Below are positions 1-9,218 of a stretch of 64,000 bases of DNA, piece by piece (the first letter of the stretch is position 1; each line of letters starts with the position of its first letter). Below the pieces are notes generated by a model, which saw only the letters and a list, made by a program, of their open reading frames with translations, had not been told where the DNA came from and did not search any database. This DNA comes from Nitrosarchaeum sp. (GTDB lineage: Archaea; Thermoproteota; Nitrososphaeria; Nitrososphaerales; Nitrosopumilaceae). The stretch lies in NCBI GenBank assembly GCA_021414365.1, contig JAIOOR010000005.1, forward strand, positions 1-64,000, in the 5' to 3' direction. Position numbers and translations under genes: made by a program.

Positions 1-1688
1 AGTGGTTTTTCAAAAGATAAGAAAAATGGACTGTCATCTGTTACGGGATGAACTTTTGTGGAATACATTGAATAAAATTCTTCAAATGAAACATTACCCT
101 CAAACAAGGAAGGATATGGCTCCATCATGACTTTTTCTGGAACTAAAATTGGCTTGTACCCATTTTTAATAAATGAATCAGACAAAAATGATATCTCTGA
201 TTCTGTGAAAGGAGATTTTGATACGATGGCCATTGTCACACTTGGATCTTTGGTAGTTGATTCCGATGTTGCAATTATGATGTGCTTGTAGGTATCTTTT
301 AGTGGAATTCCATTATTTTCCAATAATTGTATGAAAGTAGTTACAAATCTTGGAGAATCTATTAGCCATCTGACAGATACGACCTTGCCATTTTCATTTA
401 GATGATCATAGTATTCTTGAAATCCTTCTTTTGTGTAAAGAAAATACTCAGATACTCCCAATCCACCAGAAGACACAGATGCCCACGTATCAACAAATGG
501 GATGTAGATGATGTCGAATTTTTCTTGAGACCTTGAAACAAAACTCCTACCCTCATCTACGTTTGAATGTACATATTCATGATCATAGAGATTTCCTGCC
601 CTATCCCCATAACTTCTGACAGTCTGAAAAATTATTGGGTTTATCTCGACTGTAGTTACATCTTTGCTTCCACTTGCAATTGCTGCAATGACGTCCCTGC
701 CTCCTCCAGAACCAATGATCAGAACTTTGGGATCATCAATCATTTTAAACGGAAGATACTGCATCCATGAAGAAAGTTCTTTTCTGCTATCTGGATTGCC
801 ATCCCATGAAATAATATTTGTCCCTGCCCCACCATCTATGAAGATTTTTGCAATCACTCCCTCATCTACACATTGAGAGGGGTTTCTTGTATCCAATGAA
901 GGAATGCAGTTTCCAGATATGCCTTCAACTACATCAATTCTTGAAAAAGAATTCCATTGTGTCTTTGCAATGTGAGAACCGGGATTTTCTCTTAAAAATA
1001 TTGGTAGATCTTTGTTTGCAGTAGGGTCAGTTGGAATTGAAAACATCTGAGTTGTTTCATGAATTCCAAGCAAAGATACAGCAAACGCAACAAATGCAAT
1101 TGAGATAATTATTTTCCTTTTACTTTTTATCGTCACTGAAAAGATGGTTGCACATACAGCTGTAATTATTCCAACTAAAAGTACAGTGCCTTCGCCTCCC
1201 AATAATGATAAAAACAGGACAACTGACAGTGAGCCTACTGAGGCGCCAATTAGGTCAAATGCATATAGTCTTCCTGCATTTTGTGCAAATGCACTAAACG
1301 CTGTAGATATAACAACACCTACAAAAAAGAATGGAATTGAAAATAAGAACATAAACAGTGGCAGGTATGCCACTTGAGATGCAAGTGAGTGCATCACATA
1401 CAGTGTTATTGGAAGTATTATGCAAATTCCAAGAGATGAGGCAATAGTCAGATCATGTGCCCAATTTTCCTTGATTTTTTTTAATCTGTAATGAACCAGC
1501 AACCCAGATGATCCAAGACCAACCAGTGCTACAGATACTGCAACAAATGCAAAATGATACCATATTGCAGCAGAAAATATCCTAGTTATTGCAATTTCCA
1601 ACACCAATCCGGAAAGAGAGACAAAAAATATGCCTGCAAACAGAATTCTTGTGTTAATTTTAAACGTTGGAGTTCCTAATTCGGACAA
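1..1688 (-). CDS. Spermidine-synthase-like multi-pass membrane protein (C-terminus off window)
   Basis: The reading frame runs off the left edge, so the C-terminus is missing. The first third is a string of hydrophobic helices. The second half is a Rossmann methyltransferase-like domain with a glycine-rich SAM-binding loop (GSGGGRD) followed by VEINP, the acidic strand end that binds the ligand ribose, as in the spermine/spermidine synthase family. Membrane-fused members occur in archaea and bacteria; their substrate is usually unknown. No ATG is available after the upstream in-frame stop, so I place the start at TTG 1688, which is uncertain. It diverges from the small genes at 1.8 kb. Family assignment is firm, polyamine synthesis is not. 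Confidence 0.8.
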   Translation of the reverse strand, partial: MSELGTPTFKINTRILFAGIFFVSLSGLVLEIAITRIFSAAIWYHFAFVAVSVALVGLGSSGLLVHYRLKKIKENWAHDLTIASSLGICIILPITLYVMHSLASQVAYLPLFMFLFSIPFFFVGVVISTAFSAFAQNAGRLYAFDLIGASVGSLSVVLFLSLLGGEGTVLLVGIITAVCATIFSVTIKSKRKIIISIAFVAFAVSLLGIHETTQMFSIPTDPTANKDLPIFLRENPGSHIAKTQWNSFSRIDVVEGISGNCIPSLDTRNPSQCVDEGVIAKIFIDGGAGTNIISWDGNPDSRKELSSWMQYLPFKMIDDPKVLIIGSGGGRDVIAAIASGSKDVTTVEINPIIFQTVRSYGDRAGNLYDHEYVHSNVDEGRSFVSRSQEKFDIIYIPFVDTWASVSSGGLGVSEYFLYTKEGFQEYYDHLNENGKVVSVRWLIDSPRFVTTFIQLLENNGIPLKDTYKHIIIATSESTTKDPSVTMAIVSKSPFTESEISFLSDSFIKNGYKPILVPEKVMMEPYPSLFEGNVSFEEFYSMYSTKVHPVTDDSPFFLSFEKP

Positions 1689-1821
1689 TTTACTTGCATG
1701 TCAAATAGTTGCCATATTATTCTTTTAGTTCGTCAAAAACCTAGTTCCATTATATTTTCTTCATATATGACATTCATAAAAGATTCGAAGGACTTTTCAA
1801 TGACTGAAAATTTCATAAAAT

Positions 1822-2307
1822 ATGAAATTAGAAACTTATGCAAAAATAGGCATCAGCGTAGGAATAACTGCAGTATGCATCATGATTTTCATCATGTTGG
1901 TCATGGTTGTACCTAATTTGATAGGATCATACGTTGAAAATCTTAGAGGGCACTTTATAGACCGCAAACAAATCATGACACAAATGCTAGAAACACCATC
2001 TCATGACTCGTTTATCACACGATTCCCAGACTATAGGGCAAATGTGATTGACAGCGACAATGATTTTTCTTACAGTCTTGAGGCAATAAATCCAAATACT
2101 TTGAATTCACTGAGGTTGATATTACAATACGATTTTTACAAAAATAAAATTAATGAGATAGTTTCGTGCAGTTCTCTTAAAGGAACTAATTTGTCTATAA
2201 GTAGCTATGATACTGCATTTCAGGACGCTTTTATTAAAAATACAGATTGCTTGGATGATGATTTTGAATTTCCTTCAAATACGGATTCAAGATTTGACTA
2301 TAATTAG
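1822..2307 (+). CDS. Hypothetical single-pass membrane protein
   Basis: 161 residues. One strong transmembrane helix (about residues 8-35, rich in I, V and M) is followed by a polar, acidic domain with no motif I recognise. The ATG at 1822 fits the hydrophobic N-terminus. Only 3 bases separate it from the next gene, so the run 1822-3526 is probably one operon of small envelope proteins. Not recognised as a named family. Confidence 0.7.
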   Translation: MKLETYAKIGISVGITAVCIMIFIMLVMVVPNLIGSYVENLRGHFIDRKQIMTQMLETPSHDSFITRFPDYRANVIDSDNDFSYSLEAINPNTLNSLRLILQYDFYKNKINEIVSCSSLKGTNLSISSYDTAFQDAFIKNTDCLDDDFEFPSNTDSRFDYN

Positions 2308-2310
2308 AAA

Positions 2311-2778
2311 ATGAAAACTAGAGTTTTGACTACAATTGTCATTCTCATACTGTCATTATCTATTTCTCAATCATCAGCACTAATTGAATCTCACACTCCG
2401 GAAGAACTGTATGACATCTATGACATAATTGTGCTGGGAGAAATTTTAGATTATGCTGATATGGGTACTGTTTCTCTTTATGATGTCAAAGTAATACGTT
2501 ATCTAAAAAATTCACAATCTGGGGAGATCCTTCAAGTGATTGGGAGTGGAGTTCATGGTAAAATGATGTGGATTGAGGATTCAACAGTTTTTGAGATTGG
2601 AGAGCGAGCAGTATTATATCTTGAGAATGATGATGATACTCTGAGAATTGGACCTTATTCTTTTTCAACACAATTAGATATTGAAAACCCTTATTGGTAT
2701 TTTCCATACAGGTGGATAATGATTCTAGGTACAATCATTGGCATTATTGCATTTTTGGTTTGGAGAAAAAGAAAATGA
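2311..2778 (+). CDS. Secreted, C-terminally anchored protein, possibly TIMP/netrin-like fold
   Basis: 155 residues: signal peptide (about 1-23, ending in a Ser/Ala patch), a beta-rich extracellular middle, and a C-terminal helix (about 131-150) followed by RKRK, typical of an outward-facing domain with a C-terminal membrane anchor. The middle (an alternating pattern around VLGEILDY, then VKVIRYLK and a VLYL strand) resembles the NTR/TIMP-like domains often found in archaeal surface proteins; that resemblance is inferred from pattern only. Its stop overlaps the next gene's start (ATGA). Confidence 0.65.
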   Translation: MKTRVLTTIVILILSLSISQSSALIESHTPEELYDIYDIIVLGEILDYADMGTVSLYDVKVIRYLKNSQSGEILQVIGSGVHGKMMWIEDSTVFEIGERAVLYLENDDDTLRIGPYSFSTQLDIENPYWYFPYRWIMILGTIIGIIAFLVWRKRK

Positions 2779-3158
2779 TAACAATTGACTGTAGCAGGAC
2801 ACTGGCAATAAAAGATCAACTATTGGTATATGTGGCAGACAAGCTTGAGGTGCTTCCGATACTACAATCAGATAAATTTACTCTAACTCAGATATATGAT
2901 GCTCAAATCATTAACAAATCAGATGTGCTGTCTGCAATTATAGAGTTTTTAGAGTCAGTAAATCTGAAAAACAGTTTTCAAATTATTCCCAAAGTGGATA
3001 ACATCATAATAGACCCACTTGAAGGCAAAGATATGAAGGAAAATCTGGAAAAACTTGGTGGCAATAATAAAGATCTGTTCTTTGAGTGTACGCATTGTGG
3101 ATTTTTGACTCAATATGAGGGGGAATTGAAAACTCACAAGTTGATTCATTATGTTTGA
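2775..3158 (+). CDS. Small protein with C-terminal C2H2 zinc finger
   Basis: I choose ATG 2775 (MITIDC...), which overlaps the preceding stop as ATGA; a longer frame starting at 2694 only adds out-of-frame translation of the upstream gene. The 127-aa product ends in a C2H2 finger: C-x2-C, twelve residues, then H-x3-H (CTHCGF ... HKLIH). The N-terminal ~95 residues are mixed alpha/beta and not recognised. A DNA- or RNA-binding role is possible but unproven. It lies in an operon of small envelope proteins. Confidence 0.65.
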   Translation: MITIDCSRTLAIKDQLLVYVADKLEVLPILQSDKFTLTQIYDAQIINKSDVLSAIIEFLESVNLKNSFQIIPKVDNIIIDPLEGKDMKENLEKLGGNNKDLFFECTHCGFLTQYEGELKTHKLIHYV

Positions 3159-3169
3159 GATTGAAGAAA

Positions 3170-3526
3170 ATGAATAATCTCTTGAAATTAGGATTGATTT
3201 TGCTTGGATTTGGATTAGGAAATTTTCTTTTGGTCTTTGTGTATTTTTCATTGTGTTGTAACATTAATCTTGTCTTGTTAGTACCATTTGATGGTAATGA
3301 ATCAGGCAACATACCTGATCCCATTTGGCAATTTTTACGCAGTAATGAAATATTGGAAAACATAGGACAAAGACTAGGAAGTGGTGGGACAGTTGTTGGT
3401 TTTAACGATGGATGGCCATTTAGTATCTGGGAAATAACATGGTCCGTTTCACTATACCTAAGCATGATGTTATTGCCTATATGGTATTTTAAATCACGAA
3501 AAAATAAAATAAAAATCAAAGATTAG
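3170..3526 (+). CDS. Hypothetical membrane protein, two transmembrane helices
   Basis: 118 residues from ATG 3170 (an in-frame TTG at 3155 would add five residues). Helix 1 spans about residues 4-30 and helix 2 about 91-108, followed by a lysine-rich tail. The loop between them is probably extracellular. Last gene of the plus-strand run beginning at 1822. No family recognised. Confidence 0.6.
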   Translation: MNNLLKLGLILLGFGLGNFLLVFVYFSLCCNINLVLLVPFDGNESGNIPDPIWQFLRSNEILENIGQRLGSGGTVVGFNDGWPFSIWEITWSVSLYLSMMLLPIWYFKSRKNKIKIKD

Positions 3527-3693
3527 ATAGTTAATTTTACTGCTCCAAGACTTTACAATCGAGACATATTTTTTTAATTTTTACAACAAAAATCAGATTG
3601 CTTGTCTATTTTTAGTTCTGTAAAAGTCATATACTCAAAAGCCTGCAATTCTTTGATAAAATATACCTCCATTATTCAAATTGAATTTAACGA

Positions 3694-3732
3694 GTTCATA
3701 AATTCTTCTAATCTTTTATTCTCTCCATCAAA
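3694..3732 (-). repeat. Direct repeat copy 1 (39 bp) downstream of the 3743-4717 gene
   Basis: This 39-bp stretch matches 4742-4780 at 34 of 39 positions in the same orientation, so the two copies bracket the exported-protein gene 3743-4717. Read on the minus strand, both encode a similar peptide (FDGENKRLEEFMN and FDEENKRLEHFMN), and both hold an A/T-rich TATA-like core. The rest of the 3527-3742 gap shows no gene. A duplicated promoter or the scar of a gene duplication would explain it. Confidence 0.6.
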
Positions 3733-3742
3733 GAGTAAAAAA

Positions 3743-4717
3743 TTACCAGTCTTGATATTCATCGTCAGATAGAACCACACCCCATCCTCGCTCATTCAAT
3801 TTATTGTGAGTATCACCAGTAACACAAATTGATTTTATAAATTCCATAGGCTTTAACATTAGTCTCAAACCATCATTGCATTGAACCATATGTGGTTCAA
3901 CACCAATTTTTGTTTGTAATAATGGCGATATGTATCTTGAATCGTTTCCCCAAATTGAACCACAGAATTCATTTCCACTCAAATAGATAGTTCCAATCAT
4001 CTCAATTTTGTTATATCCTGATGGAAGATCCATTTTGAAACTTTGTGTAGTTGAATTTTCAATAAAATCGAAATCTATCTCCTCACCATTATTTAGCACA
4101 AAAAATTCACTAGATTTACAGTTGTAAAACAGAGCATCCATTGCTTTATTTGAAATATGGATTTCTACTGGTCCTCCAATATGTTTTTGCAGTAACATTT
4201 CGATGGAATTATCAACATCAGATTTACAAAAATATGGTTTTGATTCTCCATTAGATACAAAATCTAGTTGTATGGGATTGCAATTTTTTGTGTAAAAGTC
4301 TTCAATTTTTTTATTATCTAGTTTTATCAAATTAATTATTTCACCAAAATTCATTATAGAATTTTTGACGGTGACATCAATTATTCCATTATTGAATGAA
4401 TAATGATAAGAATATGGTCTATAACATCCATTTTCGTTTTGATTAAACTTTATTAGTAAAACTTCTTTTTCGTTGGTTTTTTCTACTGTAAAACTTAACT
4501 CGCCGTTTATTGGGTTTGTATCCTCCATTGCAGCATATCTTGTTGCATTAGGATATTTTTCGATAAATGTTCTTGCTGCAATGTCTTTTTCAAATATTTT
4601 CTCAAGTGGAGTTGACGAGTCTCCAAAGTTGCAATTAACTAGACTTTGTGCAAATATGGTTGTAGGCATTGTAATTGAGACTATCAATAAGATGAAGAAT
4701 GAAAGGCGGAGTTTCAT
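3743..4717 (-). CDS. Exported protein of unknown function
   Basis: The open frame starts at 4783, but a clear signal peptide begins at the internal ATG 4717 (MKLRLSFFILLIVSI..., cleavage near TIFAQ), so I prefer that start (324 aa). The mature part is beta-rich with about eight cysteines, consistent with a disulfide-stabilised surface or periplasm-like protein. No catalytic motif recognised. It lies 69 bp downstream of the beta-propeller gene on the same strand, so could be co-transcribed, but the repeat at 4742-4780 may be its own promoter. Confidence 0.65.
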   Translation of the reverse strand: MKLRLSFFILLIVSITMPTTIFAQSLVNCNFGDSSTPLEKIFEKDIAARTFIEKYPNATRYAAMEDTNPINGELSFTVEKTNEKEVLLIKFNQNENGCYRPYSYHYSFNNGIIDVTVKNSIMNFGEIINLIKLDNKKIEDFYTKNCNPIQLDFVSNGESKPYFCKSDVDNSIEMLLQKHIGGPVEIHISNKAMDALFYNCKSSEFFVLNNGEEIDFDFIENSTTQSFKMDLPSGYNKIEMIGTIYLSGNEFCGSIWGNDSRYISPLLQTKIGVEPHMVQCNDGLRLMLKPMEFIKSICVTGDTHNKLNERGWGVVLSDDEYQDW

Positions 4718-4741
4718 TATTTGATACAGGAGTAATGAGAA

Positions 4742-4780
4742 GTTCATAAAGTGTTCTAGCCTTTTATTCTCTTCATCAAA
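4742..4780 (-). repeat. Direct repeat copy 2 (39 bp), candidate promoter of the 3743-4717 gene
   Basis: Partner of 3694-3732 (34/39 identical). It contains AATAAAAGG in sense orientation about 40 bp before the ATG at 4717, a plausible BRE/TATA region. The repeat overlaps the N-terminal extension of the long open frame, another reason to doubt the 4783 start. Confidence 0.5.
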
Positions 4781-4786
4781 CACAAA

Positions 4787-7120
4787 TCATCTAACAAATG
4801 GAATGATGTTTCCAGTTTGCTGAATTTTGATAGAGTTAATCTCATCAAGTGTATCAATGTCGTTAATCTTCATGCTCCCATCCATCACAGTGTATAGAGA
4901 ATCATTAATGTAAAATGATCTTGGCTGCATGTACTGACTGTTATAGTTGTACTGCCACTGGTAATGAAGAATTTGTCCTTTCTCTTCAAATCCACTAGAA
5001 TCTACTGAATACACGTAAAATCCATACCATTGTTTGTTATAGTCTTCACTGACAATCTTGTTTTGTGGTTTTATTGATGCCATGTCAGTCTTTATTGGAA
5101 TGGAGATTATTCCCTTACCTTTATCCAACAAAAGGGCCTTGTGGCTATCTAATGCATCAGAATGTGTTCCAGTTCCACCAATCACAATAGTATCAGTTTC
5201 TTTTGGTTTGTTAAAATCAGATACATCAAACATGGATATCTTTACTCCTTTCTGTTCTACTCCACCCCATGAATTTTCTTTTGTGTCCCTACCAATTCCA
5301 ATGATATGATTTTCATCATATGGTTGTAGATAGTTTGAAAATCCAGGAATCTTTAGCTCACCTAGTATCTTTGGATTATTTGACGATAAGTCAATTACAA
5401 AAAATGGATCCACTTGCTTGAAGGTTACAAGATATAGCTTGTCTCCCATGAATCTTGCAGAATAGATTCGCTCTTCAGGTGCAATCTTTTCTAGTTTGCC
5501 CACAATTTTGAGTGATTCATCAAGAACATAGACATTATTTGATAATATGGTTTGACGCGGCCCATATGATTCGCTGGTAGTAGCTATTCTAAAAAATCCA
5601 GAATGTTCATCCATTGAAAATTGGTTTAGAGGATAACCAGAAACATCATTATTTGCAACGTATTTCAGATTACCACTATCTAGTGCAATCTTGTGAATTA
5701 TAGTTCTTCTTGTGTCATTTTGGAATTTGGAGTCATATTCTGCTATTGCGTCTTGCATCTTTGAGAATAGTTTGTCTTTTTCTTCTTTTGGCATGGCATT
5801 ATAGGTGTCTTGTAATACCTTTGATACCTGTCTCCATTTTTCTCTAGAATCAAGGGTGGAATCACTTTGGATGGATTTTATTTTGTCTTGTGTGTCTTTT
5901 GGCAATAGAGGAACAATAACATCAAAGAATCGTTCTTTTTGTATTAAATCATAATCAGTTGGTGCGATATTTTTTTCATATGTGATGTAAAGATTTTCTT
6001 CTGAAACATAGATGGAGTTAGAATAACCCATCATGAATGTCTCTGAATTTATCAGATTACCTGAAACATCAACTGCAGTAACAGTGTTAAAGTTGTAACC
6101 CTGTTCTGGATTTGGGAATCTATACACATCAGGATAAATCACTTTATCTTCAGACATTATTGTTGGAATTATCAAATTAGAGTAATCAATACCGCTTGAT
6201 GAAAGAACATAAACTGTATCTCCAATCATTCTTGAATTGTAATAATTTCCATCAACTTCATGTGTTGAAATTACTTTGGGAGATGTTTTATCAGACACAT
6301 CTAATATCGATATGATTGTCTTTGAGTTGTAAATTGGATATGGCTTGAAATCAAATTCAGAAATCGCTTGACTCTCAGAGGTGCCATGATACATTAGCAC
6401 AAGACGATCACCATTTAGAAACATGTTTTCAATGTTTTGCTGATCAATATCCACTGCAAACCTTAGAATCACCTTGGCAGATTCTGGAGGGTATGCATCA
6501 ATTATTGATATGGTGTTCTGGGTTCCAATGTAGACATATTTTCCGTCAGTTTTGAGATAGTCTGGCTCATCTACATTTTTGACCTGGACATTTGTAGTGG
6601 AATAGTCTGATCTACTGTTTAGATTAACATCCGCATCACCTAATTGTACATGTACTTCCTCACCTGAATTCCACTCGGATCCAAAAGGCGTTGGATATAC
6701 GGATCTATCCGAACTTACAGAGCCGCCATGTGTGGGCATTTCAGGTCTAGGCATTTTCATCGATTCTGGTTCCGGAACTGGTGCCATCAAATCCATATCG
6801 GGACTGTGGACAAAATTGTATTGTTGCTGTGTTTTTTGGGATTGTTTTAGAAATTCTGTTATTTCTTTTGCTGATTCAAATTTTACTGGTTCATTTGATA
6901 AGATGGATGCTTTTGGAAATATTGTCAAATCAAAAACTTCTTTGCTAAATTGATATGGAAATTTTGATGGGGCCTGCATAGTTTTGATATTATTTTGTTC
7001 TTGAACAGAGACTGGCACATTTTGTTTTACTTGTGGTGTTATGTTGATAGAGTAGTACATTCCCAATCCACCAATAACAATAATTGCAATCAGCGCAGAA
7101 GATAAAATAATTTTATTCAA
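4787..7120 (-). CDS. Membrane-anchored beta-propeller protein (COG4880-like)
   Basis: 777 residues. An N-terminal transmembrane anchor (about 5-25) is followed by a Pro/Glu/Met-rich linker (about 105-150) and a long series of beta-propeller blades with repeated aliphatic-D-(V/I)-S-D/G strands, the pattern of the archaeal 'secreted protein with C-terminal beta-propeller' family. These are extracellular or anchored scaffolds of unknown ligand. The linker contains DRSVYPTPFG followed by WNSGEE (residues 138-154), both also found in the divergent regulator at 7696-8484. It follows the exported protein 7164-7595 by 43 bp and is probably co-transcribed with it. Confidence 0.85.
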   Translation of the reverse strand: MNKIILSSALIAIIVIGGLGMYYSINITPQVKQNVPVSVQEQNNIKTMQAPSKFPYQFSKEVFDLTIFPKASILSNEPVKFESAKEITEFLKQSQKTQQQYNFVHSPDMDLMAPVPEPESMKMPRPEMPTHGGSVSSDRSVYPTPFGSEWNSGEEVHVQLGDADVNLNSRSDYSTTNVQVKNVDEPDYLKTDGKYVYIGTQNTISIIDAYPPESAKVILRFAVDIDQQNIENMFLNGDRLVLMYHGTSESQAISEFDFKPYPIYNSKTIISILDVSDKTSPKVISTHEVDGNYYNSRMIGDTVYVLSSSGIDYSNLIIPTIMSEDKVIYPDVYRFPNPEQGYNFNTVTAVDVSGNLINSETFMMGYSNSIYVSEENLYITYEKNIAPTDYDLIQKERFFDVIVPLLPKDTQDKIKSIQSDSTLDSREKWRQVSKVLQDTYNAMPKEEKDKLFSKMQDAIAEYDSKFQNDTRRTIIHKIALDSGNLKYVANNDVSGYPLNQFSMDEHSGFFRIATTSESYGPRQTILSNNVYVLDESLKIVGKLEKIAPEERIYSARFMGDKLYLVTFKQVDPFFVIDLSSNNPKILGELKIPGFSNYLQPYDENHIIGIGRDTKENSWGGVEQKGVKISMFDVSDFNKPKETDTIVIGGTGTHSDALDSHKALLLDKGKGIISIPIKTDMASIKPQNKIVSEDYNKQWYGFYVYSVDSSGFEEKGQILHYQWQYNYNSQYMQPRSFYINDSLYTVMDGSMKINDIDTLDEINSIKIQQTGNIIPFVR

Positions 7121-7163
7121 ATGTAAAACCTCGGCTAATCTTTTTAATGTTCATGATTTTATC

Positions 7164-7595
7164 CTATATGTTTTGTTTTGTCACGTCAATAGTTATTGTT
7201 CCAGGAGTTTGCCTTTCTAAAAGAGAATCAACATAATTTGAATCAAGATCTACAACTTTGAATATCTTTACCGTGTAATCCCCTTCAAATATTTTGGTTG
7301 TCTTGTTATCAGTTACATCCAGCACTCGAAATCTGTACTGGTATGTTCCATCATCACTTACTGGAACCTGTGCAAAATGAACTGGCTTGTCATCTTTGTA
7401 TATCTGAATTATTACAGGATAATCTTTTACTTGACTTGTTATCTTTCCTTCAACAAAACCCCATGGAATATGATTATCAGAAGGAATTGACATTTGTATT
7501 GTGGTTTCTTCTAATACAGATGTATCGTCTGCAAATGACTGGATTGGTATTATAGAGAATATCGTTAGAAGCGAAATTACAAAGATTGATTTCAT
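7164..7595 (-). CDS. Small exported beta-sandwich-like protein
   Basis: 143 residues with a textbook signal peptide (residues 1-22, cleavage after QSFA). The mature part alternates beta strands (VIIQIYKDDKPVHFAQV, YQYRFRVLD, YTVKIFKV), the look of Ig-like or carboxypeptidase-regulatory-like domains common in thaumarchaeal surface proteins. It is the first gene of a pair with the beta-propeller gene and is divergent from the regulator at 7696, with about 100 bp between them for shared control. Confidence 0.7.
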   Translation of the reverse strand: MKSIFVISLLTIFSIIPIQSFADDTSVLEETTIQMSIPSDNHIPWGFVEGKITSQVKDYPVIIQIYKDDKPVHFAQVPVSDDGTYQYRFRVLDVTDNKTTKIFEGDYTVKIFKVVDLDSNYVDSLLERQTPGTITIDVTKQNI

Positions 7596-7695
7596 TTATG
7601 AATCATAAAACAGGTGTACATAAAACCTTTGATTAAAACTAGATTATACCTAAAAATCACAAAAGATATCTTTCACATATGTTCAAAACTATATC

Positions 7696-8484
7696 ATGAT
7701 AAATGACAATCATGAATCTACGGATAACTCTAAAACAAAACCGGGTGAATCAATAAAGGTAATGTCAGTTGATGATCAAAAGATAAAGATAGTAGGCGAG
7801 GTATTGTCAAATGATTCAAGCAGGGCAATCCTAAAGATACTTGCAGACAGAGAAATGTCTGCAAATCAGATATCACAAGACGCCAATTTGTCTATTGCCC
7901 TTGTTGCGTTTCACCTAAAAAAGATGCAAGATGTCGGGATAATCAAGATAACAAAGACAGGCAAATCTGTAAAGGGGCAAGATGTAAAATATTACTCTGC
8001 AACAAATCAGTCTTTTCTTATCACTCCTGCAAGACACACTGAATCTATTTTGGACTCTGTGAAAAGATATTCAAGATTTGCGGCAATAGGTATCGCGGGA
8101 TTGGTATCATGGGTAATTCTAAGAAAAGATGTTGGAACATGGAATTCTGGGGAAGAGATTCCAATGACAATATCTGATTCAGATACAGTGATAAAAGAAC
8201 CTAGACCCACACTTCCACCTAGTGATTTTATGCATGGTGAAGATTCAAGTAATCTTCCTGAACCTAGTCCAGAACCAACGCATTCAGGTGTGCAAGACTA
8301 TAATCTTCAATTAAGTGATCCTGATACGATACAACTTGATAGGACAGTGTATCCAGTACCGTTTGGCACATCTGTCGAATCAATAGAGCCAATCATTTTA
8401 TCACTGCTGATTCCAATTGCAGTAATCATATCTGGAGTAATCATTGATAGAGTGATTAGTAGATGGATGATTAAAAGAAAATAA
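7696..8484 (+). CDS. Membrane-bound winged-helix regulator with two TM helices
   Basis: 262 residues. An ArsR/MarR-like winged helix (about 35-105) has recognition-helix pattern SANQISQDANLSIALVAFHL. A first TM helix lies around 120-136, an extracytoplasmic loop of about 95 residues follows, and a second TM helix lies around 235-253 with a basic tail. The loop carries WNSGEE and DRTVYPVPFG, near matches to the linker of the adjacent beta-propeller protein. Divergent placement and shared motifs suggest that it senses or regulates that surface protein system (inference). Confidence 0.8.
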   Translation: MINDNHESTDNSKTKPGESIKVMSVDDQKIKIVGEVLSNDSSRAILKILADREMSANQISQDANLSIALVAFHLKKMQDVGIIKITKTGKSVKGQDVKYYSATNQSFLITPARHTESILDSVKRYSRFAAIGIAGLVSWVILRKDVGTWNSGEEIPMTISDSDTVIKEPRPTLPPSDFMHGEDSSNLPEPSPEPTHSGVQDYNLQLSDPDTIQLDRTVYPVPFGTSVESIEPIILSLLIPIAVIISGVIIDRVISRWMIKRK

Positions 8485-8519
8485 AGAGAATTAATTTACA
8501 GTTCAAGTCTCAATAGGTT

Positions 8520-8864
8520 TTAGCTAGTTTTTTCTCTGGATTGCCTTACCAATAACAATTGATATCTTGCAGATGCATTTTTTGGTCTAGTTCTAAGAAC
8601 AACATTACAGCAAGGACAATGAACTCCAGCCCAGTCTATAAAAATCTCACATGCTGAACACCGTTTATGGCCTAAATCATAGTGTTTAATGCCAGAATTT
8701 GATTTGACATGGTATCTGGCACATGTTCCCTTGCATGTCATAAGATAAATCCAAAAGCAGTTGTTATTAATGAATTGGTTCTCAGATTTGACAAAATCGT
8801 AAAGCATATGCCCTACATTCAAACTTTTGTCATTGTCAAAAATCATTTTTTTATCTGAAATCAT
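8520..8864 (-). CDS. Cys-rich zinc-ribbon-like small protein (Thaumarchaeota type)
   Basis: The frame gives 114 aa from ATG 8864. The conserved-looking part begins at the internal Met coded at 8741 (MTCKGTCARYH) and runs through KRCSACEIF to VHCPCCNVVLRTRP: six cysteines in C-x3-C, C-x2-C and C-x2-C spacing. From memory, short proteins with this pattern are frequent in Nitrosopumilus-type genomes; their function is unknown but zinc binding is likely. The true start may be 8741 (73 aa). Confidence 0.7.
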   Translation of the reverse strand: MISDKKMIFDNDKSLNVGHMLYDFVKSENQFINNNCFWIYLMTCKGTCARYHVKSNSGIKHYDLGHKRCSACEIFIDWAGVHCPCCNVVLRTRPKNASARYQLLLVRQSREKTS

Positions 8865-8959
8865 ATTCAGCTTTTGATGATATGGTTGTCAAAATAGATC
8901 ATGCGATCAAAAATTAATTTTCACTATTGATGCTAAATCAAAATTACTAATGATATAAT

Positions 8960-9142
8960 ATGGAAAAATCACAACAAATAATACAAAAACCAATTCAAGA
9001 CAGATTAAGACATGCAAGCTGTATCACAATAGAGTCTGCACTTCGAAACAAAGTAGACCTGAATATATCATGGTACGACATTCACGGTATAGAACAGAAT
9101 CAAAAATACACCATTTCAGCGGGTTCTGTAATCGAGTTTTAG
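8960..9142 (+). CDS. Small hypothetical protein
   Basis: 60 residues, ATG start, no hydrophobic segment and no recognised motif. The C-terminal half looks like two beta strands (VDLNISWYDI, YTISAGSVIEF). It sits just before parB on the same strand and may belong to that transcription unit. Confidence 0.5.
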   Translation: MEKSQQIIQKPIQDRLRHASCITIESALRNKVDLNISWYDIHGIEQNQKYTISAGSVIEF

Positions 9143-9218
9143 AACACTTATTTTTTCTTTTTTTGTCAACTATACAACACCGGATTCTTTTAACAAAAAA
9201 TAACACCTACTAATAATT

